Origin: Halalkalicoccus subterraneus
GTDB lineage: Archaea > Halobacteriota > Halobacteria > Halobacteriales > Halalkalicoccaceae
Assembly: GCF_003697815.1 (NCBI RefSeq)
Contig: NZ_RDQG01000028.1
Coordinates: 1 to 43,408, forward strand
Reading direction: 5' to 3'
DNA: 43,408 bases
Translations under genes and position numbers: made by a program
Shown: in pieces, positions 24,483 through 33,501 of the stretch
Layout: each line of letters opens with the position of its first letter
How positions within the stretch are numbered: the first letter of the stretch is position 1
The notes under the pieces: model-generated
The model's input: only the letters and a program-made list of their open reading frames with translations
The model's database searches: none
What the model was told of the DNA's origin: nothing

Positions 24483-25271
24483 ATGGGACAGGTACACTAC
24501 GACTTCGCGGACGAGACGGCGATCGTGACAGGCGGTTCCTCGGGCATCGGCCGGGCGATCGCGCTGGCGTTCGGCGACGCGGAGGCGACCGTGATCGTCG
24601 CCGATAAACAGGAAGAACCGAAGGACCCCGACAGCGACGTTCCGACCCACGAGGTCATCGCGGAGTCGGGGGGTAACGCCGAGTTCGTCGAGACGGACGT
24701 CGCAGACCCCGAGCAGGTCCGCTCAGTGGTCGAGGCCGCCCGCGACTACGGGGGAGTCGACGTCATGGTCAACAACGCGGGCGTGTTCATCGGCGGTTCG
24801 TTCACCGAGTACGACAGCGAGGACCTCGATACGGGCTACGAGGTCAACATTCGAGGAATGTTCGTCGGCACCCAGGCCGCCGCGAACGACATGCTCGACC
24901 GAGAGGCCGAGGGGGCGATCGTTAATACCGCCTCGATCAGCTCGAACCTCGCCCAGCACGGCCAAGTGGCGTATGACACCACAAAAGGTGCGTTGCGGAT
25001 GTTGACGCGGGGAGCGGCCCTCGAACTCGCTTCGGAGGGGATCAGAGTGAACGCCACCGCACCGGGTCAGATCGCCACGGAGTTCACCGAGAACGGTACC
25101 GAGCGCACCCAGGAGCGTGCCGGCGACGGGGAGTTCCTCAAACCGATCCCGATGGGGCGGGCGGGCTTTCCTGAGGACGTGGCCGACGCCACCCTCTATC
25201 TCGCGAGCGACGCTGCCGGCTACACCACCGGCGAACTGCTCCCCGTCGACGGCGGCTGGCAGATCGCCTGA
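24483..25271 (+). CDS. Short-chain dehydrogenase/reductase (SDR)
   Basis: A 262-residue classical SDR. The NAD(P) loop is TGGSSGIG (residues 16-23), NNAG supports the cofactor, the catalytic Ser is in VNTASISS, and Tyr/Lys are in AYDTTK. The end VDGGW is typical. It probably oxidises or reduces an alcohol, sugar or 3-oxoacyl substrate, but the sequence does not say which. The start MGQVHYDF is preferred over an upstream in-frame start because an 11-bp motif and a plausible promoter fit this ATG. It sits between the broken sulfite-oxidase-like gene and DHQ synthase II. Confidence 0.92.
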   Translation: MGQVHYDFADETAIVTGGSSGIGRAIALAFGDAEATVIVADKQEEPKDPDSDVPTHEVIAESGGNAEFVETDVADPEQVRSVVEAARDYGGVDVMVNNAGVFIGGSFTEYDSEDLDTGYEVNIRGMFVGTQAAANDMLDREAEGAIVNTASISSNLAQHGQVAYDTTKGALRMLTRGAALELASEGIRVNATAPGQIATEFTENGTERTQERAGDGEFLKPIPMGRAGFPEDVADATLYLASDAAGYTTGELLPVDGGWQIA

Positions 25272-25333
25272 AGCGGGGCGCGCGGCGGGCCCGAATGGTT
25301 GGTTTCAAGCCCGCCCCGTGCGAGCGACGAGAC

Positions 25334-26509
25334 ATGACGCGATCCGTGTGGCTGAAAGCCGACGACGCGGTCGGCGACTGGGAGACGCGCAAACGACGAA
25401 TCACCGCCGGGCTGGAGGCCGGCGTCGACTGGGTCCTCGTCGACGAGGACGACGTCGAGCGCGTGCGCGAACTGGGCAGCGTGAACGTCGCGGCCTTCCG
25501 TTCGGGTGGCGACGTCCACGTCATGGACGCCGAGGAGTCCGAGACCGAGCCCGACCCGGACGCCGTCGTGGTCGGCAAGAAAGGCGAGGGCGACGGCACC
25601 GTCGACCTCCCCGAGGACTTCTCGGGGTCGGCGGACCTCTCGGCGCTGCGGCGCGAAGCGGAGCTCGCGACGGGGGCCTATATCAGGATCTTCGACGAGT
25701 ACTACGAGTCCTTCGCCGAGCAGGCGGCCGAGGAGGCCGACTACACGGTCGTCGTCGGCGAGGACTGGACGATCATCCCGCTGGAGAACCTGATCGCCCG
25801 GATCGGCGAAGAGACCGAACTGATCGCCGGCGTCCAGAGCGCCGAGGAGGCCCGCACCGCCTTCGAGACCTTGGAACTGGGTGCGGACGCCGTGTTACTC
25901 GATTCGGACGATCCCGATACGATCCGCGAGACGGTCGCCGTACGCGACAGCGCCGAGCGCGAACACCTCGATCTGGACTGGGCGACGGTCACCGAGATCG
26001 CCCAAACGGGCAGTGCCGACCGGGTCTGTGTCGATACGGGCAGCCTGATGGACCACGACGAGGGGATGCTCGTCGGATCGATGAGTCGAGGACTGTTCTT
26101 CGTCCACGCCGAGACCGCCGAGTCGCCGTACGTCGCCTCGCGGCCCTTCCGGGTCAACGCCGGGGCGGTCCACGCCTACGTTCGCACGCCGGACGGCGGC
26201 ACGAAGTACCTCTCGGAGCTCGAAAGCGGCGACGAGGTCCAGATCGTCGACGCGAACGGGGAGACCCGCGAGGCGATCGTCGGCCGCGTGAAGATCGAGA
26301 GCCGGCCGATGTTCCGCGTCGAGGCCGAAACCGAGAACGGGGATCGGGTCGCGACGTTGCTCCAGAACGCAGAAACCATCAAGGTCCGGACCCGCGAGGG
26401 GCGAAAAGCCGTGACCGACCTCGAGGAGGGCGACGAGGTGTTGCTCTACTACGAGGCGGTTGCGCGCCACTTCGGCGAGGCCGTCGAGGAGCGCATCATC
26501 GAGAAGTGA
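25334..26509 (+). CDS. aroB': 3-dehydroquinate synthase II
   Basis: A 391-residue archaeal DHQ synthase II, unrelated to bacterial AroB, that oxidatively deaminates and cyclises ADH to 3-dehydroquinate. Family stretches include the N-terminal SVWLKADDAVGDWETRK, WTIIPLENLIA, ADRVCVDTGSLM, GMLVGSMSRGLFFVHAE, SRPFRVNAGAVHAYV and the final LLYYEAVARHFGEAVEE. It works directly after ADH synthase at 22685, from which it is separated by a pseudogene and an SDR gene. The 3' end overlaps the convergent zinc-ribbon membrane gene by 14 bp. Confidence 0.95.
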   Translation: MTRSVWLKADDAVGDWETRKRRITAGLEAGVDWVLVDEDDVERVRELGSVNVAAFRSGGDVHVMDAEESETEPDPDAVVVGKKGEGDGTVDLPEDFSGSADLSALRREAELATGAYIRIFDEYYESFAEQAAEEADYTVVVGEDWTIIPLENLIARIGEETELIAGVQSAEEARTAFETLELGADAVLLDSDDPDTIRETVAVRDSAEREHLDLDWATVTEIAQTGSADRVCVDTGSLMDHDEGMLVGSMSRGLFFVHAETAESPYVASRPFRVNAGAVHAYVRTPDGGTKYLSELESGDEVQIVDANGETREAIVGRVKIESRPMFRVEAETENGDRVATLLQNAETIKVRTREGRKAVTDLEEGDEVLLYYEAVARHFGEAVEERIIEK

Positions 26510-26918
26510 GGTCGGGTCCTTCGGGTTCGGCCTCGGGGTCGAGCGGTTCGGTACACCAGTGACAGAAGTCGAGTTCGAGGTCGTCGACCTCGCGTCCGCA
26601 GTGCGGGCAGCGGTGGCCCTCGACGCGCTGGCGCTCCTGACTCGCCTGCCAGTAGGCGTCGGCGGCGCTGAACCCGATCACGACGAAGAGCGCTAGCTGT
26701 GCCTCGAACGGAAGGTCCGCGGAAAGCGCGAGGGCGTCGCCGAACGAGTTGACCCCGTCGACGAGCCCCTCCGGAACGAACAGGACGAACGAGAGGACGA
26801 CCATCCAGAACCACAACAGGGCACGGAACCAGGCCCGGAGGTAGACGTGGCCGAGGCCGGGAACGGCGATCGCTAGAAAGGCCGCGAACCACGGTCGCTT
26901 GTGCGACTCCCCGCTCAT
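26496..26918 (-). CDS. Membrane protein with C-terminal zinc ribbon
   Basis: A 140-residue protein with about three hydrophobic segments (about 9-27, 30-50 and 70-88) followed by a zinc ribbon with two CxxC pairs, CPHCG and FCHWC, near residues 104-122. The N-terminal AFLAIAVPGLGHVYL-type stretch resembles small membrane proteins of the TM2/DUF kind. Function unknown. A TATAAG box on this strand near 26946 lies about 27 nt before the start, supporting ATG at 26918. Confidence 0.82.
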   Translation of the reverse strand: MSGESHKRPWFAAFLAIAVPGLGHVYLRAWFRALLWFWMVVLSFVLFVPEGLVDGVNSFGDALALSADLPFEAQLALFVVIGFSAADAYWQASQERQRVEGHRCPHCGREVDDLELDFCHWCTEPLDPEAEPEGPDLTSR

Positions 26919-26984
26919 TGCCGGGAAGTCTAGTCCACTGCTACTTATAGTATCGGAAGCGAACCCCGATTCCTCGAAGCCGCC

Positions 26985-27128
26985 TCAGAGGCCGAGCAGC
27001 CGCAGGACGACCCCGAGACCGACGACCAGCAACCCGAGGCCGAGCCCGATTCCGGGGATGGGGATCGGCAGCAGGCCGATACCGAGGACGATACCCAGCA
27101 GTATCACGATCGTCGAGATCTTGATCAC
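26985..27128 (-). CDS. 47-residue hydrophobic membrane microprotein
   Basis: A GTG-started frame encoding 47 residues: a short basic start (MIKIS), then two hydrophobic segments around the turn LLPIPIPGIGL, ending VLRLLGL. It has the same layout as the 46-residue protein encoded just upstream on this strand. The composition is strongly Gly/Leu/Ile with Pro at the turn and unlike a chance frame of this GC-rich genome. Function unknown. The GTG start is the only plausible one. Confidence 0.6.
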   Translation of the reverse strand: MIKISTIVILLGIVLGIGLLPIPIPGIGLGLGLLVVGLGVVLRLLGL

Positions 27129-27184
27129 ACGTATCGTGGTCGGGGAACGCCCAAAGGGCTTGACCCGGCATCTGAACTGACCGA

Positions 27185-27325
27185 TCAGTGGCCGGTCTTC
27201 CAAGCGGCGAGCCCGGCAAGGGTCACGAGGATCCCGTAGAGCAGTCCGGTGCCCGGCAGCGGGACGGCGCCGAACAACAGGCCGAGCACGCCGACCGGGA
27301 GAAGTACCGTCGAAACGTTGGTCAT
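27185..27325 (-). CDS. 46-residue hydrophobic membrane microprotein
   Basis: An ATG-started frame encoding 46 residues: two hydrophobic segments joined by AVPLPGTGLLYG, ending AAWKTGH. The turn PxPGxGL is shared with the neighbouring 47-residue protein downstream (PIPGIGL), suggesting a tandem pair of related two-span membrane proteins. A GGCTTT-containing box about 26-30 nt before the ATG may be its promoter. Function unknown. Confidence 0.6.
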   Translation of the reverse strand: MTNVSTVLLPVGVLGLLFGAVPLPGTGLLYGILVTLAGLAAWKTGH

Positions 27326-27413
27326 ATCGGTACCAATCGGCCGGAGGAGAAAGCCTTTGGGCCGGCAGTGGCTCGATCACCACCGCTAAGTACCACAGCG
27401 TCATTGCTCACCC

Positions 27414-28436
27414 ATGAGCGATCTGGGCAAGATCGACCGCGAGTTCTTCGACGAGCAGATCTACCCGCACCTCGGTGCCGACCGGGAGGACGTCCGGCTC
27501 GGGCCACAGCACGGCGTCGATTTCGGGGTAATCGACGTGGGCGATCGGGTCGTCGCGCTCGCGACCGACCCCGTCTTCGTCATGCCCTCGTTGGGCTTCG
27601 ACCGGGCGGCGTGGTTCGCCTTCCACATCCTGATGAGCGACGTCGCGGTCTCCGGGCTCCGCCCGACGCACCTCTCGATCGACCTCAACCTGCCCGCCGA
27701 GATCACCGACGAGCAGTTCGCGACGGTCTGGAAGACGATGCACGCCGAGGCCGAGGACCTTGGCGTCTCGGTCGTGACCGGCCACACCGGGCGATACGCG
27801 GGCTGTAACTACCCGATGGTCGGCGGCGGCACCGCACTCGCCGTCGGCGATCCCGCGGATCTGGTGCGCCCGGACGGCGCGCGGGCGGGCGACGAGGTGA
27901 TCGTCACGAAGGGACCGGCGATCGAGGCGACGGGGCTGCTCGCGATCCAGTTCGAGGACCTCCTCGATCTCGATGGGGAAGCGATGGAGGCCGCAAAGGA
28001 GCGTTTTTACGACATGAGCCCCGTGCGTGACGCGTTGGTCGCGGCCGCGGCCGGACCGGTCACGGCGATGCACGACGCCACCGAGGGCGGGATGTATGGA
28101 GGGCTCCACGAGATTGCACGGGCCGGCGGCGTGCGGATCGACGTCGAGCGCGACGCGGTACCGGTCCTGGGCGGGGTCGAGGAGACTTGCGGGGCCTTCG
28201 AGATCGACCCGTGGATCTCGATCAGCGAGGGGACCCTGCTGGTGACCGTCGAGAGCGGCGGGGCCACGGACGTGCTCTCGGCGCTCGAATCGGAAGACAT
28301 CCCGGCGGCGCGCGTCGGCGAGGCGAGCGCGGGCACGGGCGTCTACTTCGACGGCGAACCCGTAGAGCGCCCCGAGCGCGATCCCTTTTGGGCGGCCTTC
28401 GAAGAGGGAATGGCCGAGTTGGAGGGCGAAGAATGA
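27414..28436 (+). CDS. AIR-synthase-related (PurM/HypE superfamily) protein
   Basis: A 340-residue two-domain protein of the PurM-like superfamily (AIR synthase, HypE, SelD, ThiL). The N-terminal domain has a conserved ATD-type strand ([17 protein letters not shown]) and the C-terminal domain [17 protein letters not shown], matching the HypE-like subgroup. These proteins activate carbonyl or carboxyl groups with ATP. The true AIR synthase has a different signature, so this is a paralogue of unknown substrate. It overlaps thiD-thiN by ATGA, which suggests a link to thiamine synthesis. A CTAAGT box lies 26 nt before the ATG. Confidence 0.88.
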   Translation: MSDLGKIDREFFDEQIYPHLGADREDVRLGPQHGVDFGVIDVGDRVVALATDPVFVMPSLGFDRAAWFAFHILMSDVAVSGLRPTHLSIDLNLPAEITDEQFATVWKTMHAEAEDLGVSVVTGHTGRYAGCNYPMVGGGTALAVGDPADLVRPDGARAGDEVIVTKGPAIEATGLLAIQFEDLLDLDGEAMEAAKERFYDMSPVRDALVAAAAGPVTAMHDATEGGMYGGLHEIARAGGVRIDVERDAVPVLGGVEETCGAFEIDPWISISEGTLLVTVESGGATDVLSALESEDIPAARVGEASAGTGVYFDGEPVERPERDPFWAAFEEGMAELEGEE

Positions 28437-29803
28437 CCCGCAGACCGGCCCCGCACACCCCGCCGGTGGCACTGACGATCGCGGGCAGCGATTCGGGCGG
28501 CGGCGCGGGGATCCAGGCCGACGTCAAGACGATGGAATCGCATGGAGTGTTCGCGACGAGCGCGATCACCGCGGTCACCGCCCAAAACACCCGCGGGGTC
28601 GAGCGCTCGCACGTTCTCCCCACCGCGGAGATCGACGCCCAGATCGAGGCCGTGACGGACGACTTCGAGGTGGGCGCGATCAAGACCGGCATGCTCGCGA
28701 CGAGCGGGATCGTCGAGCTAGTGGTCGAAACGCTCGCCGACTACGACGGACCGGCGGTGATCGACCCGGTGATGGTCGCAACCAGCGGGGATCGACTGCT
28801 CGAACCCGAGGCCGAGGCGGCCTACGAGGCACTGATCGCCGAGGCCACCGTGGTGACACCGAACGCCGACGAGGCCGCCGTCCTGACCGGGATCGATCCC
28901 GAGGACGCCGACGACGCCCGCGAGGTCGGCGAGGCGCTCGTCGAAACGGGTGCGGAGGCGGCGCTCGTCAAGGGCGGACACCTGCCGACCGAGGACGTAC
29001 AGGACGTGCTCGTGACGGACGAGGGAAGCGAGGTCTTCGAGCACGCGCGGGTCGACACCGAGGCGACCCACGGCTCGGGCTGTACCCTCGGGTCGGCGAT
29101 CGCCGCCCGCCTCGCACGCGGCGAGGACCTCGACCGAGCGGTCCCGGGCGCGCTCGACTTCATGGAGCGCGCCGTCAGGTACTCGCTCGACGTGGGAGAG
29201 GGTCCGGGGGCGGTCCACCACCTCGCCAGCCTCCGAGACCGCGCCGAGCGCGAGCCGACGGCCGAGAGAGTGCAAGGAATCGTCGAGCGGTTCGTCGCGG
29301 AGGACCTTCGAGAACTCGTCCCCGAGGTGGGGATGAACGTCGTCGGGGCGACACCCTACGCCGAATCAGTGGGCGAGACCGCCGCCGTCGAGGGACGGAT
29401 CACGAGAACGATGTCGGGCATCGCGCCCAATCGGGGGGTTCGCTTCGGGGCGTCGAGTCACGTCGCGCGCTTCCTGCTGTCGGCCCGCGAGTTCGCGCCC
29501 GACCTCCGATTCGCGGTGAACTGCCGGTTCGACGACGACGTCGAGGCGGCGCTCGACGCCCTCGACGCCCCGATCGCCGAGTTCGACCGGGGCGAGGAGC
29601 CCGAGAACGTGAAAGCGGCGGAGGGTAGTACGATGGGGTGGGGCGCTCGCCAGGCGTTCGACGTCGAGGAGACGCCCGCGGCCGTGATCGACCGCGGAGA
29701 GGTCGGCAAGGAGGCGATCGTCAAGTTGGTCGCGCCCGACCCTGAGACAGTGATCGAACGGACGCTGGCGGTCCGGGACGCGCTCGACGGGGCGCCGGAC
29801 TAG
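28433..29803 (+). CDS. thiD: Bifunctional HMP-P kinase (ThiD) / thiamine-phosphate synthase (ThiN)
   Basis: A 456-residue fusion. Residues 1-265 are ThiD, a ribokinase-like kinase that phosphorylates hydroxymethylpyrimidine twice: [34 protein letters not shown] and the anion hole [14 protein letters not shown]. Residues about 275-456 are ThiN, the archaeal thiamine-phosphate synthase that replaces Thi[36 protein letters not shown] and [11 protein letters not shown]. Both steps of thiamine-phosphate assembly are thus in one chain. It is translationally coupled to the upstream AIR-synthase relative and overlaps the convergent MTHFS-like gene by 4 bp. Confidence 0.94.
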   Translation: MTRRPAPHTPPVALTIAGSDSGGGAGIQADVKTMESHGVFATSAITAVTAQNTRGVERSHVLPTAEIDAQIEAVTDDFEVGAIKTGMLATSGIVELVVETLADYDGPAVIDPVMVATSGDRLLEPEAEAAYEALIAEATVVTPNADEAAVLTGIDPEDADDAREVGEALVETGAEAALVKGGHLPTEDVQDVLVTDEGSEVFEHARVDTEATHGSGCTLGSAIAARLARGEDLDRAVPGALDFMERAVRYSLDVGEGPGAVHHLASLRDRAEREPTAERVQGIVERFVAEDLRELVPEVGMNVVGATPYAESVGETAAVEGRITRTMSGIAPNRGVRFGASSHVARFLLSAREFAPDLRFAVNCRFDDDVEAALDALDAPIAEFDRGEEPENVKAAEGSTMGWGARQAFDVEETPAAVIDRGEVGKEAIVKLVAPDPETVIERTLAVRDALDGAPD

Positions 29804-30498
29804 CGAACGCGATCGAGCACCGGGATCTCCGCGATTCGCTCCGCGGGGAGCAGCGACCAGTCGATCCCCGACGGTTTCTCCCCGCCCTCGGTCCGAATCA
29901 CGCGTTCGGGGGTACATACGAGATCCATCGGCACGTCGTGGGCGGCGGGGGCGGGAGCGTCGTCGACCACCTGCGTCTCGTGGACGGTCGTCGCCGTCGG
30001 GGTGTCGTCGTCGACGAGGTCGAGTTCACGGAGGACCGCGAATTCGAGGTCCGAGTAGCCCTCGCCCTTGCCGACCCGCGCGCCGGTTTCGGTCATCGCC
30101 ACGCTGCCCGACACCACGAGGTCGATCGCGGGCATCCCGTCGGGACCTCTCGGAACGCCGTGTTTCGCTACCCCTGAAACGGTCGTCGCTTCGTCGATAT
30201 CGCTCACCTCGGCAGGATCGAGTTCGAGGAACGGTTTCTCGCTTTTCAGCCGCGGCTGGGCCATGTAGAGGGTCTTGCCCTCACGGAGCGCTCGCCGGCG
30301 TACGGGAAGTTGCGGGGCGTCGGGGTTGGCCTTGACCGTCTCCACCTCGTCCCACTCGGGTGTTTCGACCAGTCGTTCGGCCGCCTCGTCGGCCCCCGCG
30401 AAGTTGGGGATCCGGCCGTGGGGCGGGAACGGGAACCGGGCGATCCCCTCCGATTCGAGCGCGTCCCATATCCGCTCGCGTAGCGCCTGTTTGTCCAT
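29800..30498 (-). CDS. 5-formyltetrahydrofolate cyclo-ligase family protein
   Basis: A 232-residue protein of the MTHFS family, which converts 5-formyl-THF to 5,10-methenyl-THF with ATP. Visible signatures are a basic N-terminal region starting MDKQALRERIWDALE, KTLYMAQPRLKSEKPF and VGKGEGYSDLEFAVLRELDL, the glycine-rich nucleotide-binding motif of the family, then a C-terminal VHETQVVDDAPAPAAHDVP (in part). Haloarchaeal members differ from the bacterial enzyme, so the exact substrate (folate or a pterin analogue) is uncertain. Confidence 0.88.
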   Translation of the reverse strand: MDKQALRERIWDALESEGIARFPFPPHGRIPNFAGADEAAERLVETPEWDEVETVKANPDAPQLPVRRRALREGKTLYMAQPRLKSEKPFLELDPAEVSDIDEATTVSGVAKHGVPRGPDGMPAIDLVVSGSVAMTETGARVGKGEGYSDLEFAVLRELDLVDDDTPTATTVHETQVVDDAPAPAAHDVPMDLVCTPERVIRTEGGEKPSGIDWSLLPAERIAEIPVLDRVR

Positions 30499-30578
30499 GT
30501 GTGAGCTACGGGGAGACGGGAGGAAAGCCCCGACGGTTCGGCCACAACGGGTTTGGAGATCGCTGCTCGAACCCCACC

Positions 30579-30794
30579 ATGGACGAGAGACGCTGTCCCG
30601 ACTGTGGGGTGACGATGGACACCGGAACGCTGATCGGTTCGGCCGACCGCGAGGCGGTGAAGCTCCGCACCGACGAGTCTGCCGGCGGCGTGCTCGGGAA
30701 GCTCGGAATGAAGGAAACGCTGCCGGTCACGGCGTGGGCCTGTCCGGAGTGCGGGCTGGTTCGGCTCTACGCCGACGACTCCGCGTCGGCGTGA
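30579..30794 (+). CDS. Small zinc-ribbon protein (71 aa)
   Basis: A 71-residue protein with CPDCG at residues 6-10 and CPECG near residue 55, the two halves of one zinc ribbon separated by a 44-residue insert with a Gly-rich segment (DESAGGVLGKLG). The layout resembles the small nucleic-acid-binding or DUF6487-like Zn-ribbon proteins. Function unknown. The ATG at 30579 gives MDERRCPDCG, with the first zinc knuckle near the N-terminus as usual. It precedes mutS by 40 bp on the same strand. Confidence 0.8.
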   Translation: MDERRCPDCGVTMDTGTLIGSADREAVKLRTDESAGGVLGKLGMKETLPVTAWACPECGLVRLYADDSASA

Positions 30795-30834
30795 ACCCGA
30801 CACGGTTTTGGCGATCACGGGCGACCGTTACGTC

Positions 30835-33501
30835 ATGACAGAGGGCGGAATCGTCGGGGAGTTCCTCGGGTTGAAGGAGGGGACCGACGCCGATCTGTTG
30901 ACGATGCAGTGTGGGGATTTTTATGAGTTCTTCGCCGACGACGCCGAGTTAGTGGCGGAGGAACTCGACCTGCGAGTCTCGGAGAAGTCCTCCCACGGCT
31001 CGTCGTACCCGATGGCGGGCGTGCCCCTCTCGGAGCTCACGCCGTATCTCAAGGCGCTGGTCGAGCGGGGCTACCGGGTCGCGGTCGCAGAACAGTACGA
31101 CACCGACGACGGGGGCCACGCCCGCGAGATCGTCCGGGTGGCGACGCCGGGTACGCTCATCGAGACGAGCGACGAGGACGCTCGATACCTCGCGGGGATC
31201 GTCCGCGTCGCCGATGACTGCTACGGACTCGCGTTCGCGGAGGTGACGACCGGACGATTCCTCGTCACTCGGGTCGAGGGCGAGGACGCCGCGGCGCGTG
31301 CGATCACCGAATGCTACCGCTACGACCCCGTCGAGATCCTGCCAGGACCAGATCTTAGAGAGGACGAGGACTTTCTCAACTCGCTTTCTCAACGGACCGA
31401 CGCCGAGGTGACCCGCCACGAGGAGAACGCCTTTGCGCCCGGCGCGGCGACCCACACTACCAGGGAGCAGTTCGGCCGCGAGACGCTGGCGAGCCTGGAT
31501 CTGGAGCCCGAGGGCCCGGAGGTCCGCGCGGCGGGCGCGGTGCTCTCGTACGTCGCGGAGACGGGATTGGGAGTGCTTCCCTCGATGACGCGGCTGCAGC
31601 CCTACGGCGCCGACGACTTCGCCTCGTGTGACGTCACGACCCAGCGCAACCTCGAGATCACTGAAACGATGACCGGCGCGGGCCGGTCACTGTTCGAGAC
31701 GGTCGACCACACCGTCACGAGCGCGGGCGGGCGGCTGCTGAAGGAGTGGCTCGGGCGCCCCCGGCGGTCGCTCCGCGAGCTCCATCGCCGCCAGGAGTCC
31801 GTGGCGGCGCTCGCAGAGCGCGCGCTGGCCCGCGAGGACCTCCGGGAGCTGCTCGGGGAGGCCTCCGACCTCGAACGGCTCGCGGGCCGGGCGACCCACG
31901 GCAGCGCCGACGCACACGCCCTGCTGCGGGCGCGCGACACCCTCGCCCTCCTGCCCGCCCTCGCCGACCTGATAGCGGACGACGACCGGCTCGCGGACTC
32001 ACCGGTATCGAAGGTCGTCGAGCGACCGGACCGCGAGGCCGCGGCGGAGCTCCGCGAAGCGCTCAGTGAGGCGTTGGCCGAAGAGCCGCCGAAAACACTC
32101 AAAGAGGGCGGGCTGATCGACCGGGGCTACGACGCCGATCTCGACGAGCTGGTCGGGCGCCACGAGGCGGCACTGGAGTGGATCGACACCCTCGGCGAGC
32201 GGGAGAAGGAGGCTCATGGAATCACTCACCTGCAGGTCGACCGCAACAAAACCGATGGATATTACATCCAGGTCGGCAAGAGCGAGGCCGAGACGGTTCC
32301 CGAGAGCTACCGGCAGGTGAAGACGCTGAAGAACTCGGTGCGCTTCACCACCGACGCCCTCGAGGAGCGCGAGCGCGAGGTGCTTCGACTCGAAGAACAG
32401 CGCGGTGAACTCGAGTACGAGCTGTTCTGCGAGCTGCGCGAACGGGTCGCCGAGCGGGCGGATCTGCTGCAGGACGTCGGACGGACGATCGCGGAGCTCG
32501 ACACTCTGGCGAGCCTCGCGACCCACGCCGTCGAGAACCGTTGGGTCCGCCCCGAGCTGGAGGACTCTCGGGCGCTCGACATCGAGGCGGGCCGGCACCC
32601 GGTCGTCGAGCGGACGACGGAGTTCGTCCCGAACGACCTTTCCCTAACTGATGACCGCGAGTTCCTGATCGTCACCGGCCCGAACATGTCCGGCAAATCC
32701 ACGTACATGCGCCAGGTCGCGCTGATCGTCCTGCTGGCGCAGGTGGGGAGTTTCGTGCCCGCCGAGTACGCGAGAATCGGCCTCGTCGACGGGATCTACA
32801 CCCGCGTGGGTGCGCTCGACGAGCTCGCACAGGGCCGCTCGACGTTCATGGTCGAGATGCAGGAACTCTCGAACATCCTCCATTCGGCCACGGAGGACTC
32901 GCTGGTGATCCTCGACGAGGTCGGCCGCGGAACGGCGACCTACGACGGGATCAGCATCGCGTGGGCGACCACCGAGTACCTGCACAACGAGACCCGCGCG
33001 AAGACGCTGTTTGCGACCCACTATCACGAGCTGACGGCGCTCGCCGACCACCTCCCGCGCGTCGAGAACGTCCACGTCGCGGTGGATGACGAAGGTGACG
33101 ACGTCACCTTCCTGCGGACGATCCGCGAGGGGCCGACGGACCGCTCCTACGGGGTCCACGTCGCGGGGCTTGCGGGCGTTCCGGGCCCCGTCGTCTCGCG
33201 GTCGGACGAGGTGCTCGAACGACTGCGCGCGGAGAAGGCGATCGAGGCGAAAGGCGGGGGTAGCGAGTCGAGTGGGGGATCCGGAACCCAGCAGGTGGTC
33301 TTCGACGTGGGCTCGGGACAGTTCGCAACGGCCTCGACCGACGGCGGGGACAGCGGGAACAGCGGGGATGACGCCGACGAGCCGCTCGATCCCGAAGCCG
33401 AGGCGGTCCTCGCGGAGCTCTCGGGGACGGAGCTCGCGAACGTCTCGCCCGTCGAGTTGATCGGGAAGGTCCAGGAGTGGCAATCGAGGGTTCGCGAATG
33501 A
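30835..33501 (+). CDS. mutS: DNA mismatch repair protein MutS
   Basis: An 888-residue MutS. The mismatch-reading motif is GDFYEFF (F-x-E) near residues 26-32. The connector, lever and clamp domains follow, then the ATPase: Walker A GPNMSGKST (from G615), then Walker B VILDEVGRGT, and the FATHYHEL segment. Near the C-terminus is a low-complexity linker rich in Gly/Ser followed by the short dimerisation region. It recognises mismatches and recruits MutL. ATG at 30835 is supported by the family N-terminus (MTEGGIVGEF). Its last codon overlaps the mutL ATG. Confidence 0.97.
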   Translation: MTEGGIVGEFLGLKEGTDADLLTMQCGDFYEFFADDAELVAEELDLRVSEKSSHGSSYPMAGVPLSELTPYLKALVERGYRVAVAEQYDTDDGGHAREIVRVATPGTLIETSDEDARYLAGIVRVADDCYGLAFAEVTTGRFLVTRVEGEDAAARAITECYRYDPVEILPGPDLREDEDFLNSLSQRTDAEVTRHEENAFAPGAATHTTREQFGRETLASLDLEPEGPEVRAAGAVLSYVAETGLGVLPSMTRLQPYGADDFASCDVTTQRNLEITETMTGAGRSLFETVDHTVTSAGGRLLKEWLGRPRRSLRELHRRQESVAALAERALAREDLRELLGEASDLERLAGRATHGSADAHALLRARDTLALLPALADLIADDDRLADSPVSKVVERPDREAAAELREALSEALAEEPPKTLKEGGLIDRGYDADLDELVGRHEAALEWIDTLGEREKEAHGITHLQVDRNKTDGYYIQVGKSEAETVPESYRQVKTLKNSVRFTTDALEEREREVLRLEEQRGELEYELFCELRERVAERADLLQDVGRTIAELDTLASLATHAVENRWVRPELEDSRALDIEAGRHPVVERTTEFVPNDLSLTDDREFLIVTGPNMSGKSTYMRQVALIVLLAQVGSFVPAEYARIGLVDGIYTRVGALDELAQGRSTFMVEMQELSNILHSATEDSLVILDEVGRGTATYDGISIAWATTEYLHNETRAKTLFATHYHELTALADHLPRVENVHVAVDDEGDDVTFLRTIREGPTDRSYGVHVAGLAGVPGPVVSRSDEVLERLRAEKAIEAKGGGSESSGGSGTQQVVFDVGSGQFATASTDGGDSGNSGDDADEPLDPEAEAVLAELSGTELANVSPVELIGKVQEWQSRVRE

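Noticed and set aside
25117-26562. Open frame of 481 codons on the plus strand
   Set aside because: It overlaps the SDR end and DHQ synthase II in another frame and is Arg/Gly-rich without any domain.
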